A DNA stretch of 64,000 nucleotides from an uncultured Armatimonadota bacterium. Its GTDB lineage: Bacteria > Armatimonadota > Fimbriimonadia > Fimbriimonadales > Fimbriimonadaceae. The notes under the pieces were generated by a model. The model was given only the letters and a program-made list of their open reading frames with translations, made no database searches and was not told the origin of the DNA. The stretch is taken from positions 1 to 64,000 of the forward strand of contig CAILEM010000040.1 of the NCBI GenBank assembly GCA_903833215.1. Direction: 5' to 3'. Both the position numbers and the translations under genes were made by a program. Below, piece by piece: positions 45,961-54,413 of this stretch; position 1 is the stretch's first letter; every line of letters starts with the position of its first letter.

Positions 45961-46179
45961 ATGAACAAGAGCATCAGCCGTTGGTTGCTGGACCATCCTG
46001 CCGTCTATGCTCTCTATCTCCCGATCATAATGGTGATCGTTCGCATGGCCGATTGGTATACGTATCGCAGCGATCCAGGCGACAAGCCAACACCGATCTT
46101 TTACGGCTCACTGCCCTTTTTATGGCTTTTTGCGTATTTGCTCATCCGCTTTCGTGTAGGGCGTCGGTCGAGCCACTGA
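45961..46179 (+). CDS. Small membrane protein, 72 aa
   Basis: A 72-residue protein with two membrane helices (about 13-30, AVYALYLPIIMVIVRMA; and 48-63, GSLPFLWLFAYLLIRF) joined by a charged loop. No family is recognised. TAACAT six bases before the ATG supports expression. Its stop codon touches the junction where a truncated KTSC gene begins, so the C-terminus may have been cut by the rearrangement. Confidence 0.5.
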   Translation: MNKSISRWLLDHPAVYALYLPIIMVIVRMADWYTYRSDPGDKPTPIFYGSLPFLWLFAYLLIRFRVGRRSSH

Positions 46180-46279
46180 TTCGAACGTGCCCGCTCAGAT
46201 TTATCAGGGGTTGATTTCAGCGTCGTCTGCTGGCAAGTTCTTCCGCGCCAACATTCGCGACCGATTCCCAGAAAGCTAA
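46180..46279 (+). pseudogene. Truncated KTSC gene fragment
   Basis: 100 bases matching the 3' half of the KTSC gene at 54413-54619 nearly base for base (SNVPAQIYQGLISASSAGKF region, ending DRFPES). The 5' half is missing. It is followed by its own terminator. It marks a recombination break within the island. Confidence 0.75.
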
Positions 46280-46292
46280 AGCCAAAATTACT

Positions 46293-46334
46293 AAACGCCC
46301 TTGTCGTTCCTCTGCGAAACGACAAGGGCGTTTT
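46293..46334 (+). terminator. Intrinsic terminator
   Basis: A 16-bp stem (AAACGCCCTTGTCGTT and complement) followed by TTTTGTTG, after the truncated KTSC fragment. Confidence 0.85.
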
Positions 46335-46423
46335 GTTGCGTCTGGGGCAAGCCCAACGTTGATCAAGTTGAACTCATTTATGCGGGAATTCCACCATACT
46401 AGGTGCAATCAGCTTGAATTCAC

Positions 46424-48388
46424 ATGGGCCACGAGCGTCACGTAACCGAAAATCCCTTCCGCATCCTCAACGTCGGTTCGCAGACGACTCAACGAGAACT
46501 GGCGCGTTTGGCAGCCTCTCACGCCATATCATCACGGGTCGGTCTTGTCGAATCTTCGCCATTCGACAAGGAATTTGGCCCATACGATCTTCAGGACTTG
46601 GTTTCCCACGTTCGGTCGATCTCGAACGACCCAAAGAGGAGGACCTTCTTTCGGTTTTTTTGGCCGCTTTCCGACACGGGGGCTAATCTTCTGAAGGACG
46701 GCGGACATATTGCGCCTAATTCAATACCGAAGTTCGAAGTCGATCACCTTCTGTTCCTCTCGGATTGGTTCGACTTTCTTGCCTCAGAATCAGTGGCGAG
46801 CGCAAAGGAAGCTCTTGCGTCGTGGACTCGTCTTCATGCGGACTACACTGACAGTGAAGCAGTGATCAAAGTGTCCGCTTCAATCAAAACGAAAAACCCA
46901 AACTATAACCTTAACGCCAGCTACTCGATTCTTGGCATTAAATTGTCCACCGCCATCAAAGATGATGACGATCTTGATTATTGCGATGCGTTCCCGATCT
47001 GGGATGAAGTGTCACCAGAGATCGCGGACTACCTTGTAACACGAATTACCCAGGCAGCCGACGAAAAATGGAACGACGGAATGTTTGTTGAGACATTAGC
47101 CCTGATGACCATGGCCGTGAACTCAAGGAATCTACGGATCACACCAGCTTCTCTCAACAGGATCGTTGAATCAGGAACCCGAAGAATGCGCCAAGTCGAA
47201 TCAATGCGGGACAGCATGTCAGACTTGAACATCGGCTCATCGCTTGAAGCCCCCGAAGTAGTCACGGAGTTGTTTCGCTTGTCTGAAGTACTCGGGCCTC
47301 ATCATCCTGTTGCTCGACTTTGGCAAGATGTAGTCCTGGACTGGAATACAAATCTCGCCTACAAAGTGAGAGAACTTGCCCTGAGTCTTAGCGATCAGCG
47401 TAAGTATGTAGAGGCAAAAAAGCTCATTGCTAAGGCCCTTTCGCTTGAAATCGCTTGGAACGCCAGAGAAGGGCTCGAAGAAGACAACGCTTCTTTGGAA
47501 GTTCTCATCGCTAATGACATTTACAGAGAGATTTTGCCTATTGCAAGTGCGCCGTCACTTTATACCTTCAATGGTATCGGCCAGATGCTTTATCAAACGT
47601 CACGGTTCCCAGGTGATCCAACCAAGCACTTCGCTATTCTGTTTCTCACAATTGCTTACATACCGATCATTCCCATCGAACGGTATCTGGTGACCTCTTC
47701 TGGACGGAACTCTTGGACCTTTCATGGAAAGACACCTTGGACAAAGTGGATGAAGGGCCACCTAGCAGGTGTGATTGGTTTGATCCTAATATCTGCGATC
47801 CTTGGCCTCGTAGGTTCCCCTCAATCTAGTCAACCTCTTCAAGCTTCACAAGAGACAAATTCGAGCAATGGAGAAGGTAACCCCACTTCGTCTGTCGAGA
47901 ACTCCGCTCAATCCAATATTTCTCTGTCACCGTCCGAACAGGCCAGCGCGGAAGCAAAGCATCAATCCGCTGTTGCCAAATCCGACAGTGAACCTGTCGC
48001 AGGGGCAAGTGGAGGCAATTCTTCGACTGTGATAAGCGAGGGAAGGGATGACGGAGGTAAAGCCGACAAGCGGAAGCTTCAAGAAACGAAATTGGCGTCG
48101 ATTGGCGCTGAACTCGATAATCTGAAATCGGAGATTAAAAGCCAAACTACTGCCCTAGATTCTGAGCAAGCACAACTAGCAGAAGTCAGGAAGTCTATTG
48201 ATGATTCATCCCCAAATACTGCAAACGAGGATGAAGTCAGCGCCTACAACGCGTTGGTTGATCGTTATAAAGCTGACAGACTTGTGTTCAACGATCATGT
48301 CACCGAATTCAATGGGAAGATTGCAAAGCAAAAAAAGCTAGTAGCTCGCTATAACGACTTGGTTCACCAGATTAATGAGGATAAGTGA
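46424..48388 (+). CDS. J-domain-like membrane co-chaperone of a mobile Hsp70 operon
   Basis: A 654-residue protein. The N-terminus (NPFRILNVGSQTTQRELARLA, later FGPYDLQDLVSHVRSISNDPKRRTFFRFFWPL) resembles the J-like domain of Hsp70-linked proteins in other bacteria but lacks an HPD motif. A helical middle (90-400) is followed by hydrophobic patches: 404-420 (FAILFLTIAYIPIIPI) and a clear membrane helix near 435-455 (LAGVIGLILISAILGLV). A Ser-rich stretch then leads to a C-terminal coiled coil (about 540-650). It overlaps the GrpE-like gene by 14 bases, with the Hsp70 next. I infer that it recruits Hsp70 to the membrane. Homology is by motif memory only. Confidence 0.7.
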   Translation: MGHERHVTENPFRILNVGSQTTQRELARLAASHAISSRVGLVESSPFDKEFGPYDLQDLVSHVRSISNDPKRRTFFRFFWPLSDTGANLLKDGGHIAPNSIPKFEVDHLLFLSDWFDFLASESVASAKEALASWTRLHADYTDSEAVIKVSASIKTKNPNYNLNASYSILGIKLSTAIKDDDDLDYCDAFPIWDEVSPEIADYLVTRITQAADEKWNDGMFVETLALMTMAVNSRNLRITPASLNRIVESGTRRMRQVESMRDSMSDLNIGSSLEAPEVVTELFRLSEVLGPHHPVARLWQDVVLDWNTNLAYKVRELALSLSDQRKYVEAKKLIAKALSLEIAWNAREGLEEDNASLEVLIANDIYREILPIASAPSLYTFNGIGQMLYQTSRFPGDPTKHFAILFLTIAYIPIIPIERYLVTSSGRNSWTFHGKTPWTKWMKGHLAGVIGLILISAILGLVGSPQSSQPLQASQETNSSNGEGNPTSSVENSAQSNISLSPSEQASAEAKHQSAVAKSDSEPVAGASGGNSSTVISEGRDDGGKADKRKLQETKLASIGAELDNLKSEIKSQTTALDSEQAQLAEVRKSIDDSSPNTANEDEVSAYNALVDRYKADRLVFNDHVTEFNGKIAKQKKLVARYNDLVHQINEDK

Positions 48389-48800
48389 AGTGAACTGCGA
48401 AGACCAAGATCGGACAAAACCGGCTTCACCTGATGTTGAGGATATGGCCGTTGGCTCCGTTACCGCAAGCCATTTAGAATGTCAGTCTGAATGTCAAATC
48501 TCTCTTGACCAGGTTGCTGAATTGGCAGTGGACATTTGGCGGATCACTCTACGCGCTCAGAATGATGATTCGAGTCATCGCGTCCTTGCCGCTTGTGAAC
48601 GAGCTTCCGACAGATTGAGGAGCATTGGGTTCGAGGTTGTTAATCCTACAGGGCAATATTACGATTCAAATATGAGAGTTCGAGTGATTGATCACATTGG
48701 CGGAACGGAACCCTTCAAAATCATAGATTGTGTGAGTCCAGCCATTTACTTTAAGGGCGAGCTTATTCGAGAAGCGGACATTGTAACTCAAGGGGAATAG
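48375..48800 (+). CDS. GrpE-like nucleotide-exchange factor
   Basis: A 141-residue protein. The helical middle (SLDQVAELAVDIWRITLRA, ACERASDRLRSIGFEVVNP) is followed by a compact beta part (TGQYYDSNMRVRVIDHI and VSPAIYFKGELIREADIVT). The order recalls GrpE, in which a helix leads to a small beta domain ending with a return such as GY.ln.rvLRPA.V. It lies between the J-like and Hsp70 genes, overlapping the first by 14 bases and ending six bases before the second. Context strongly supports a nucleotide-exchange role; sequence support alone is modest. Confidence 0.6.
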   Translation: MRISEVNCEDQDRTKPASPDVEDMAVGSVTASHLECQSECQISLDQVAELAVDIWRITLRAQNDDSSHRVLAACERASDRLRSIGFEVVNPTGQYYDSNMRVRVIDHIGGTEPFKIIDCVSPAIYFKGELIREADIVTQGE

Positions 48801-48806
48801 AGTCAG

Positions 48807-51197
48807 ATGGGAAGAACGGTTGATTATGGGATCGATTTAGGCACCACAAACAGTGCCATAGCTAGGATGACCGCGAAGGGTGCTGAGGTCATTCAGGTCC
48901 AACGTCAGAACTATATTCCATCGGTTGTTGGAGTGGATAAGCGAGGTGCTGTAAAGGTCGGAACAACTGCCCAAAGTCCAGCATTTGAATCGGCGAGGAA
49001 TTTCAAGAGAGTGATAGGGAGCGATACGACGATTTGCTTGGAAGACGGCGAAGCTTGGTCACCCGAAATGCTCTCTGCCGAAGTCCTGAAAGCTTTGAAA
49101 GCAGCGGCAAAACTGAAGACCGATGACGACATAGTTGATGTTGTCATCACCGTTCCAGCAATGTTTAACCAGCCTCAGTGCGCCGCCACAAACGCAGCCG
49201 CCTCTCTTGCAGGTCTAAACGCCGTGGCCCTGTTGCAGGAGCCAATCGCGGCGGCGACTGCTTATTTGTCAGAGAATCCAGTCGAAGGCTATTATCTTGT
49301 CTACGATCTAGGTGGCGGGACATTTGACGTTTCACTTATTCGCCTTCGCTCTGGCGAAATGAATGTGATCGAACACGGCGGAGATAACTTCCTTGGTGGG
49401 ACTGATCTTGACCGAGCCATATTCGATTGGGTTCTTGATCAAATCGACAGAAAAGGAGGCGATACGAAGCAATTTCAGAAGGGACCAAACCGACAGGTCT
49501 TGGTTGCGCATTGTGAAGAAGCTCGTGTTTCCCTAAGTGAGCAAGATAATACGACGATCTATCTAGACGAATTTGAACTGCCTTTGTCTAAAATCGAACT
49601 AACCCAACAACAACTCTCTGATATTATCGAGCCATACGTTTCGCGAACGATTGAGATTGCGAGAGATCGCTTGAAAGCTGTTCCGAAGTCAGGTTCGGTA
49701 AAGGGAATCCTTCTTGTCGGAGGTCCAACTCAGACTCCATACATTCGGGCACGACTAAAGGCTGAATTACAGCTTCCTTTGAACCTGGATCAAGACCCAA
49801 TGACAGTTGTTGCGAGAGGAGCGGCAATTCATGCTAGCTCGATTCTAAGACCGACGACCGACGCGAAACCTTCTGTCGGAAGTCTACAAATCGAACTCTT
49901 CTACGATCCGATATCACCTGACCCAAGGACCGTTGTTGGCGGAAAGGTGACTAGCCCCGTACCCTTCACTGGAGAGGTTCGGCTTTCGAATTCCGCAGGT
50001 GACTGGGAGACAGGATGGAAGGCCCTAATCAGTGGAGCCTTCAGCGCCGAGGTCTTACTTGGACGGCAACAGGTTTCAGAATTCGCAATCCAGATAAGGG
50101 ACCTTCAAGGACGGTTTATCCCATGTGAACCGTCAAGCTTTAGCATACGGTCTGGGGTAAGAGCGGCTCAGCCAGTCGCTCCATATAGTTATGGCGTCGT
50201 ACTCGAAGGCGGCCAAGACATAGGGATGATCGTGATGCAAGGAACGCCACTTCCTGCAAGCGGTTCGGCCACATTCGCACTCTCGCGGACAATCATTGCA
50301 GGTTCTCCCGATAAAGCAACCATCTACTTCATAGAAGGGAATAGCAGCCACGCGGACGATAATGCGAAGGTTGGTCATTTGGACATCAAGGGCACCGATA
50401 TCCATCGCACACTGAAGGAAAACGAAAAGGTTGAAATTCGGATACGAATGGACGAGAGCCGTCTACTAAAAGGAAAAGTTTATATTCCAGTGCTCGATAA
50501 GGACTACGAAGTCCAGCTTAACGAACTGCTCGTGAATCCTGACCTAGCTGACCTTGACAAGTCAATTCGGGAAACAAAGACGATTGCATCTCAACTGGAA
50601 GACTACGTTACGGATGACGAGCAATCGCTGGTCATTAGAGTCAACCGTCAGACCGAACAACTTGAGGCTAAATTGGAGAACGCTCTAAAGGGCGACATAG
50701 AAGAAGCAGCGGCTATCCAACATCACTTGAGCGAGTCGAAGGCAAGCATCAGACCACTCCAGCAAAAATACGCTGTGACGATGAAGCACCAGAGAGCAAT
50801 CGCGAGGATTGAGGGTGCCGAAGCCCTTTGTCAACGGTTCAATGATTCATTGGGAACGGCCAAGTTACAGGACCTTCGCTCGGAGGCTGATCGCTCTTTG
50901 AGATTAGAGCAGGAAAAGGCACTTGATGGCATATATGATCGCGCTTTGGACGTGTTCTGGGAGCATTACGGGAAGACCAAGGAATGCTGGGAATATCAAA
51001 TTGTCGTTATGAAAGAGTGCGCTCATTCGGCGAGCGATTCCTTGAGTTACTTTGAGTTGGTCAGAAAGGCAGAGCAGTGTTTAGCTGAAAATGACTTTGC
51101 AGGCGTCAATGTCTGCCAGCGGCGATCATGGGAGCTAATCCCTAGTGAAGAACTTACTGAGCGAAGATTTTCGGACGCCTCCCTACGAAAGATGTGA
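48807..51197 (+). CDS. Divergent Hsp70 (DnaK-like) chaperone
   Basis: A 796-residue ATP-dependent chaperone, longer than DnaK (about 640). Nucleotide-binding motifs are intact: DYGIDLGTTNSAIA (6-19), VVITVPAMFNQPQ (112-124), the catalytic Glu in LLQEPIAAATAY (145), YDLGGGTFDV (166-175), and GILLVGGPTQTPYIR (300-314). The interdomain linker differs from the usual hydrophobic DVLLLDV. A beta-rich substrate domain follows (about 360-590), then a long helical tail (590-796) in place of the lid. It is the last gene of a three-gene operon in a genomic island. Confidence 0.92.
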   Translation: MGRTVDYGIDLGTTNSAIARMTAKGAEVIQVQRQNYIPSVVGVDKRGAVKVGTTAQSPAFESARNFKRVIGSDTTICLEDGEAWSPEMLSAEVLKALKAAAKLKTDDDIVDVVITVPAMFNQPQCAATNAAASLAGLNAVALLQEPIAAATAYLSENPVEGYYLVYDLGGGTFDVSLIRLRSGEMNVIEHGGDNFLGGTDLDRAIFDWVLDQIDRKGGDTKQFQKGPNRQVLVAHCEEARVSLSEQDNTTIYLDEFELPLSKIELTQQQLSDIIEPYVSRTIEIARDRLKAVPKSGSVKGILLVGGPTQTPYIRARLKAELQLPLNLDQDPMTVVARGAAIHASSILRPTTDAKPSVGSLQIELFYDPISPDPRTVVGGKVTSPVPFTGEVRLSNSAGDWETGWKALISGAFSAEVLLGRQQVSEFAIQIRDLQGRFIPCEPSSFSIRSGVRAAQPVAPYSYGVVLEGGQDIGMIVMQGTPLPASGSATFALSRTIIAGSPDKATIYFIEGNSSHADDNAKVGHLDIKGTDIHRTLKENEKVEIRIRMDESRLLKGKVYIPVLDKDYEVQLNELLVNPDLADLDKSIRETKTIASQLEDYVTDDEQSLVIRVNRQTEQLEAKLENALKGDIEEAAAIQHHLSESKASIRPLQQKYAVTMKHQRAIARIEGAEALCQRFNDSLGTAKLQDLRSEADRSLRLEQEKALDGIYDRALDVFWEHYGKTKECWEYQIVVMKECAHSASDSLSYFELVRKAEQCLAENDFAGVNVCQRRSWELIPSEELTERRFSDASLRKM

Positions 51198-51272
51198 AGT
51201 CATTCAACCGAGCAGGCTTCTTGTCGATGGCGAAACGCAGACGATTGGGAGTGGAATCGTGTCTACCTGATG

Positions 51273-51278
51273 TAAAAT
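51273..51278 (+). promoter_or_regulatory. -10 box of a leaderless promoter (106-aa gene)
   Basis: TAAAAT followed by five bases (AAGTC) and the ATG at 51284. Confidence 0.5.
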
Positions 51279-51283
51279 AAGTC

Positions 51284-51604
51284 ATGTACGGACTATCTGA
51301 ATCAGAAATGGATCGTTGCTGGGAAGCATGGGCCAAGGAACTTAACCCTAACTACCAGATGGACTGCTTTACGGCATTTGACTTTGTGAGGGTCACGCTT
51401 AATCGAGGGTTCGATAGTCATATGACCGCGCTTCCTGCCGAGATGATTCCCTTGGTTGCCGAAGCCAGATATGACCTATTCACCCCAGAACAAGGCCGAA
51501 TCTTTAATACCGCTCTCAAGCTCGAAGAGGACCGATTCGAAGCGCACTTCGGATCGTTGGCTTCAGAAAGACTGCGAGAGTTCGCATCGCGCCAACCTTT
51601 ATAG
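51284..51604 (+). CDS. Hypothetical protein, 106 aa
   Basis: A 106-residue acidic, mostly helical soluble protein (ESEMDRCWEAWAKELNPNYQ, TLNRGFDSHMTALPAEMIPLV, LKLEEDRFEAHFGSLASERL). No family is recognised. It has its own leaderless-type promoter, so it is probably not part of the Hsp70 operon, which ends 87 bases upstream. It is the last gene of the left island, directly before the direct repeat that carries tRNA fragments. Confidence 0.6.
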   Translation: MYGLSESEMDRCWEAWAKELNPNYQMDCFTAFDFVRVTLNRGFDSHMTALPAEMIPLVAEARYDLFTPEQGRIFNTALKLEEDRFEAHFGSLASERLREFASRQPL

Positions 51605-51630
51605 TGTTCGCTATGGTCTTCTGAGGACTG

Positions 51631-51812
51631 AAAATGTTGGAATTTATGTTGGGATTTGCACTCGTTTTTGTGCGCTCGTGTGCGCTCCCAACCCGTTTAT
51701 TTGGCCCGATTCTTGATCGCTTTCAACCCTCATTTGAACCTAAAATGCCTGAAGAACGAGGGAAGCGCTATACTGGGATTAGAGGCTGAAAGGGGTCTTG
51801 CAAACCGCTGGG
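51631..51812 (+). repeat. Direct repeat with tRNA-Ser fragment, middle copy (attachment-site remnant)
   Basis: The first 58 bases (51631-51688) match 59812-59869 at 56 positions. A diverged spacer sharing CATTTGAACCTA...TGCCT follows, then AGGCTGAAAGGGGTCTTG and the tRNA fragment at 51794-51812 (GGTCTTG-AAACCGCTGGG). In both copies the 58-base part reads NVGIYVGICTRFCA in one frame, reminiscent of an integrase C-terminal tail. The stretch 51605-51945 otherwise holds nothing I can call. Confidence 0.75.
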
Positions 51813-51945
51813 TCAATTTTGTACGCAGTAGCTCCCGAGAGCGAAGGAGGACTGTCCTCGCCGGTTCTAATAACGTCCGGAATCCAAAATAGCCTCGCCG
51901 AAGTTCGCAAGAGCGAAGGAGAGCCAAAGATTACGGAGAAAATTC

Positions 51946-52161
51946 ATGATCCAAAGATGTGGCGAATGGTGGATGGAATCGCGACCGATTGATGAATCAG
52001 ATCGTGAATTTGATCGTGCCTTCTGGCAAGCCCAATCTCCCGACGCGATCTTCCGTGCAGCTTGGGAGATGGTCGAACTGGCATCAAAGTTGAAGGGGAC
52101 CAATCCAGATGAACTCAGACTTCAAAGATCTGTTGTCGTTATTAAACCGATTCGGGGCTAG
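51946..52161 (+). CDS. Hypothetical protein, 71 aa, partner of nucleotidyltransferase
   Basis: A 71-residue protein whose second half (DREFDRAFWQAQSPDAIFRAAWEMVELASKLKG, then NPDELRLQRSVVVIKPIRG) matches, from memory, a small conserved family that precedes DUF6036-type nucleotidyltransferases. GGAG lies 10 bases before the ATG. An internal ATG (51973) could be the start. It overlaps the next gene by 53 bases, so the two are translationally linked and probably form a toxin-antitoxin-like pair. Confidence 0.7.
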   Translation: MIQRCGEWWMESRPIDESDREFDRAFWQAQSPDAIFRAAWEMVELASKLKGTNPDELRLQRSVVVIKPIRG

Positions 52162-52555
52162 ATACCTCATCGTTGGCGGTTACGCCGTAATGCTCTACAC
52201 TGAGCCGCGGTACACAAAGGACATAGGTGTATTCGTCGGTGTCTCTGACTCCCAGGTTGCAGCAATCGGAAACGCCTTTGCTGAGTTCGGCTTTCCAATG
52301 ACCGAAAAGCTTCTGGAGGAACTCAAACTTCCAAATCGAATGATTTCAATTGGTCATCCGCCATCACGTATTGATCTTTTGAACGAAATAACCGGAATCG
52401 AATTCGAAGATGCCTGGAGGCGCAGAAACGTCGTTGAGATAGATGGAGTCCAAGTGCCCTTCATTTCCCTTGAAGACCTTGCAATAGCTAAGCGCTCCAG
52501 CGGCCGGCCTCAAGACTTAATCGATCTCAAAAACATCGAGCCACTGCTCCCATAG
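52109..52555 (+). CDS. Nucleotidyltransferase-like protein (DUF6036/AbiEii-like), altered active site
   Basis: A 148-residue protein of the nucleotidyltransferase fold. The substrate loop is LIVGGYAVMLYTEP, and the acidic motif reads TKDIGVFVG. Relatives have DxD (TKDIDxFV), so the second metal-binding Asp is Gly here, a change one base could cause (GAT to GGT). Downstream are RIDLLNEITGIEFEDAW and LEDLAIAKRSSGRPQDLIDL, as in AbiEii/MenT-like toxins. It overlaps the 71-aa gene. It may be inactivated or act without catalysis. Confidence 0.8.
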   Translation: MNSDFKDLLSLLNRFGARYLIVGGYAVMLYTEPRYTKDIGVFVGVSDSQVAAIGNAFAEFGFPMTEKLLEELKLPNRMISIGHPPSRIDLLNEITGIEFEDAWRRRNVVEIDGVQVPFISLEDLAIAKRSSGRPQDLIDLKNIEPLLP

Positions 52556-52607
52556 GAGCTGCAAATCGAATTCGCGTAGGTGAGCCGAAGACGGCGTCGT
52601 ATAGATC

Positions 52608-52844
52608 ATGATTTCTCAACGCGTAATCGAAGGAACCGGGGAAGACATCGCGGAGTTTGTGCAGCGTCGCCCTCAAGAGCGATTCAAACTGGTTCTCCTA
52701 GAATCGCCATCGGACAGGGCTCCAAAGTGGGGAGGTCCTGACCCGGAGACCTGGAATGAAGTCATGGCTTTCATTCACTCGTACAAGGGCAAGCTCCCCG
52801 TTTTACCAATGAACGCGGCCTCGACTGAGTCACTGTACGACTGA
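52608..52844 (+). CDS. Antitoxin-like small protein, 78 aa (orphan)
   Basis: A 78-residue protein with GTGEDIAEFVQRRPQERFKLV and a tail KLPVLPMNAASTESLYD. This resembles small antitoxins that precede PIN toxins. No PIN gene follows directly; the next gene is the second vapB copy. It may be an orphan left by deletion. Function is inferred from pattern only. Confidence 0.55.
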   Translation: MISQRVIEGTGEDIAEFVQRRPQERFKLVLLESPSDRAPKWGGPDPETWNEVMAFIHSYKGKLPVLPMNAASTESLYD

Positions 52845-52989
52845 TGTCTTCATCTGCCTATTTTGCGGACCGCTAGAATGATCCTTGACAAAGTCCGCGA
52901 TTGAGAACATATTTCCCGGCCAGCCCTCCCCAATTTTCGCCCGATAATTGACGTTGGACGTCATAATTACATTCCAAGGAAGTAACTCC

Positions 52990-53271
52990 ATGAGCTTTGA
53001 ATTTCCCGCAAACGTTGAACGCGTGATTGAGCGGTACGCGCAGTCGGAGCACATTTCGCCGTCTGAAGCGGCTGTCAAGCTTGTTCAGGAGGCGCTTAAG
53101 GCCAAGAAGCCCAAAGTCGTCAAACGCGAGATCACCGAGGCAGACCTAGGAGCCCTTCGGCAGAATGTGCCAATCTTCGCTTTTCTAGAAAAACTTCCGG
53201 ATAACGTCATCGAAGGCATGGAGGCGGCAAGCAAGCATATCCGTGCAGAAAGGTTCGCGCCGCGTGGGTAA
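52990..53271 (+). CDS. VapB-like antitoxin, copy 2
   Basis: A 93-residue near copy of the antitoxin at 44366 (same length and start; conserved FPANVERVIERYAQSE, EITEADLGALRQNVPIFAFL, ending RAERFAPRG). AAGGAAG lies upstream. The frame is intact although its cognate toxin gene, overlapping its last bases, is broken. It may survive by neutralising the first VapC or by autoregulation. Confidence 0.8.
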   Translation: MSFEFPANVERVIERYAQSEHISPSEAAVKLVQEALKAKKPKVVKREITEADLGALRQNVPIFAFLEKLPDNVIEGMEAASKHIRAERFAPRG

Positions 53272-53430
53272 GGTCCTCATCGATACCAGCACGTTTTTTG
53301 ATATCCGAAATACACCAACAACGCTCAATCCCCGTCGGCCCAAGACACTACTCTCAAGCTAATGAAGTATTGGGCCACCACACAAAACTCCTGATCAGTG
53401 CCTTCGATGCGTTTGACCACCTGGCCAGCG
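53264..53430 (+). pseudogene. Decayed VapC toxin, copy 2
   Basis: Starts at a GTG overlapping the antitoxin stop and reads GKVLIDTSTFFDIRNTP like the intact VapC. Two frameshifts follow, and the matching part ends LLISAFDAFDHLASV. Similarity stops near 53430, where the convergent 149-aa gene ends. The remaining two thirds of the toxin gene is missing. Confidence 0.8.
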
Positions 53431-53447
53431 TGGATTTTCATTCTTCT

Positions 53448-53897
53448 TCATGGCTTCGCGATAACGTAGCCATCGGCTTGTGCCTGGCTCACTAGGCTCT
53501 CGAAGAGGTGAGCATCCATAAAGGGAGCCCACTGACCATATTTATTTATGGTCTTGCCGTTTGGCTTTTCTACCTTATGCCAATATGGCATCCAAAATGC
53601 GTCCTTTCGACCTTCGCGACAAAGGACGACTAGAAACGGATAGAAGATGACCTTTGATCCGTCACTGTCGTTCCACGATTCCAATTTCTTCGGGAGATAA
53701 ATTGCCTTGACCTCGGACTTCGTGGCACCGACACCTAATCCAAATGAATGTTCAAAGTGTAGGTTCGTCGGTCCATTGCAAGCATTGCACGACGGGCTCA
53801 TCCCACGAGCAACGTTGCACAATGCCTCAAACAACGCACCCGCTTTGGAGCCGTCTCCGCCGCAAGCACCACACTTATAGATTCGCTTCGTCGCCAT
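53448..53897 (-). CDS. Hypothetical zinc-ribbon protein, 149 aa
   Basis: A 149-residue soluble protein opening with YKCGACGGDG and, about 35 residues later, CNACNGPTNLHFEHSFG. The two CxxC knuckles probably bind one zinc as in DnaJ-type or rubredoxin-like ribbons. The rest is aromatic-rich (FYPFLVVLCREGRKDAFWMPYWH). AAGGTGG is 8 bases before the ATG. No family is recognised. Its 3' end abuts the vapC remnant. Confidence 0.65.
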   Translation of the reverse strand: MATKRIYKCGACGGDGSKAGALFEALCNVARGMSPSCNACNGPTNLHFEHSFGLGVGATKSEVKAIYLPKKLESWNDSDGSKVIFYPFLVVLCREGRKDAFWMPYWHKVEKPNGKTINKYGQWAPFMDAHLFESLVSQAQADGYVIAKP

Positions 53898-54020
53898 AGA
53901 TCCACCTTCGAGCCATCCATAAGCTACTCGACATTATTGTGAAGTAGGAAGTCGCCGCTCGCCACTCCTTCCAACAAGTGCGATTATTATTGCAAGGGTT
54001 CTGCTAGCGGGCTGGTCGAG

Positions 54021-54413
54021 ATGATCAGCTTGCCCTCATATCAAATTTTGGTGTGTCTGGCAGTGCTACCCAAAGCTCCTGTATTGATTTGGCACAACAA
54101 CGAACAGAATCAGCTCGGATGCGGTGAGACTCCGCGGGTTTCGAGTGACGCAGTCATCGGCACGATTTTTGTCGCACTCAACACACCTCCGCTGAACGGA
54201 ATCACGGAAACCCCGGGTGGCACGATCACCGTGCCGCAAGGATCATTCCAAGGTCAAATCATCGTTGTCAAGGATGAGGGCGGGAACGCATTGTCGGCAA
54301 ACATCATCGTGGCTGGCGCGGTGGACGGCGGGACGAACGTGGTGATCAATCAAGACTACGGCTCAGTTACCGTGTATTGGGATGCCACTTCCAACCAGTG
54401 GTTCACGATCTAA
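54021..54413 (+). pseudogene. Phage tail-fibre-like C-terminus, copy 2 (truncated)
   Basis: From about 54110 the sequence matches the fragment at 45138-45597, here in one uninterrupted frame: LNTPPLNGITETPGGTIT, QIIVVKDEGGNALSANIIVAG, ending YWDATSNQWFTI. The 5' part is degenerate and no long fibre gene precedes it. It overlaps the KTSC start (TAATG), as in copy 1. It is called a remnant because the N-terminal part is absent, though the short frame could still be translated. Confidence 0.6.

Noticed and set aside
51798-51992. 64-codon frame after the middle tRNA fragment
   Set aside because: No recognisable features, and it overlaps the better supported 71-aa gene in another frame.
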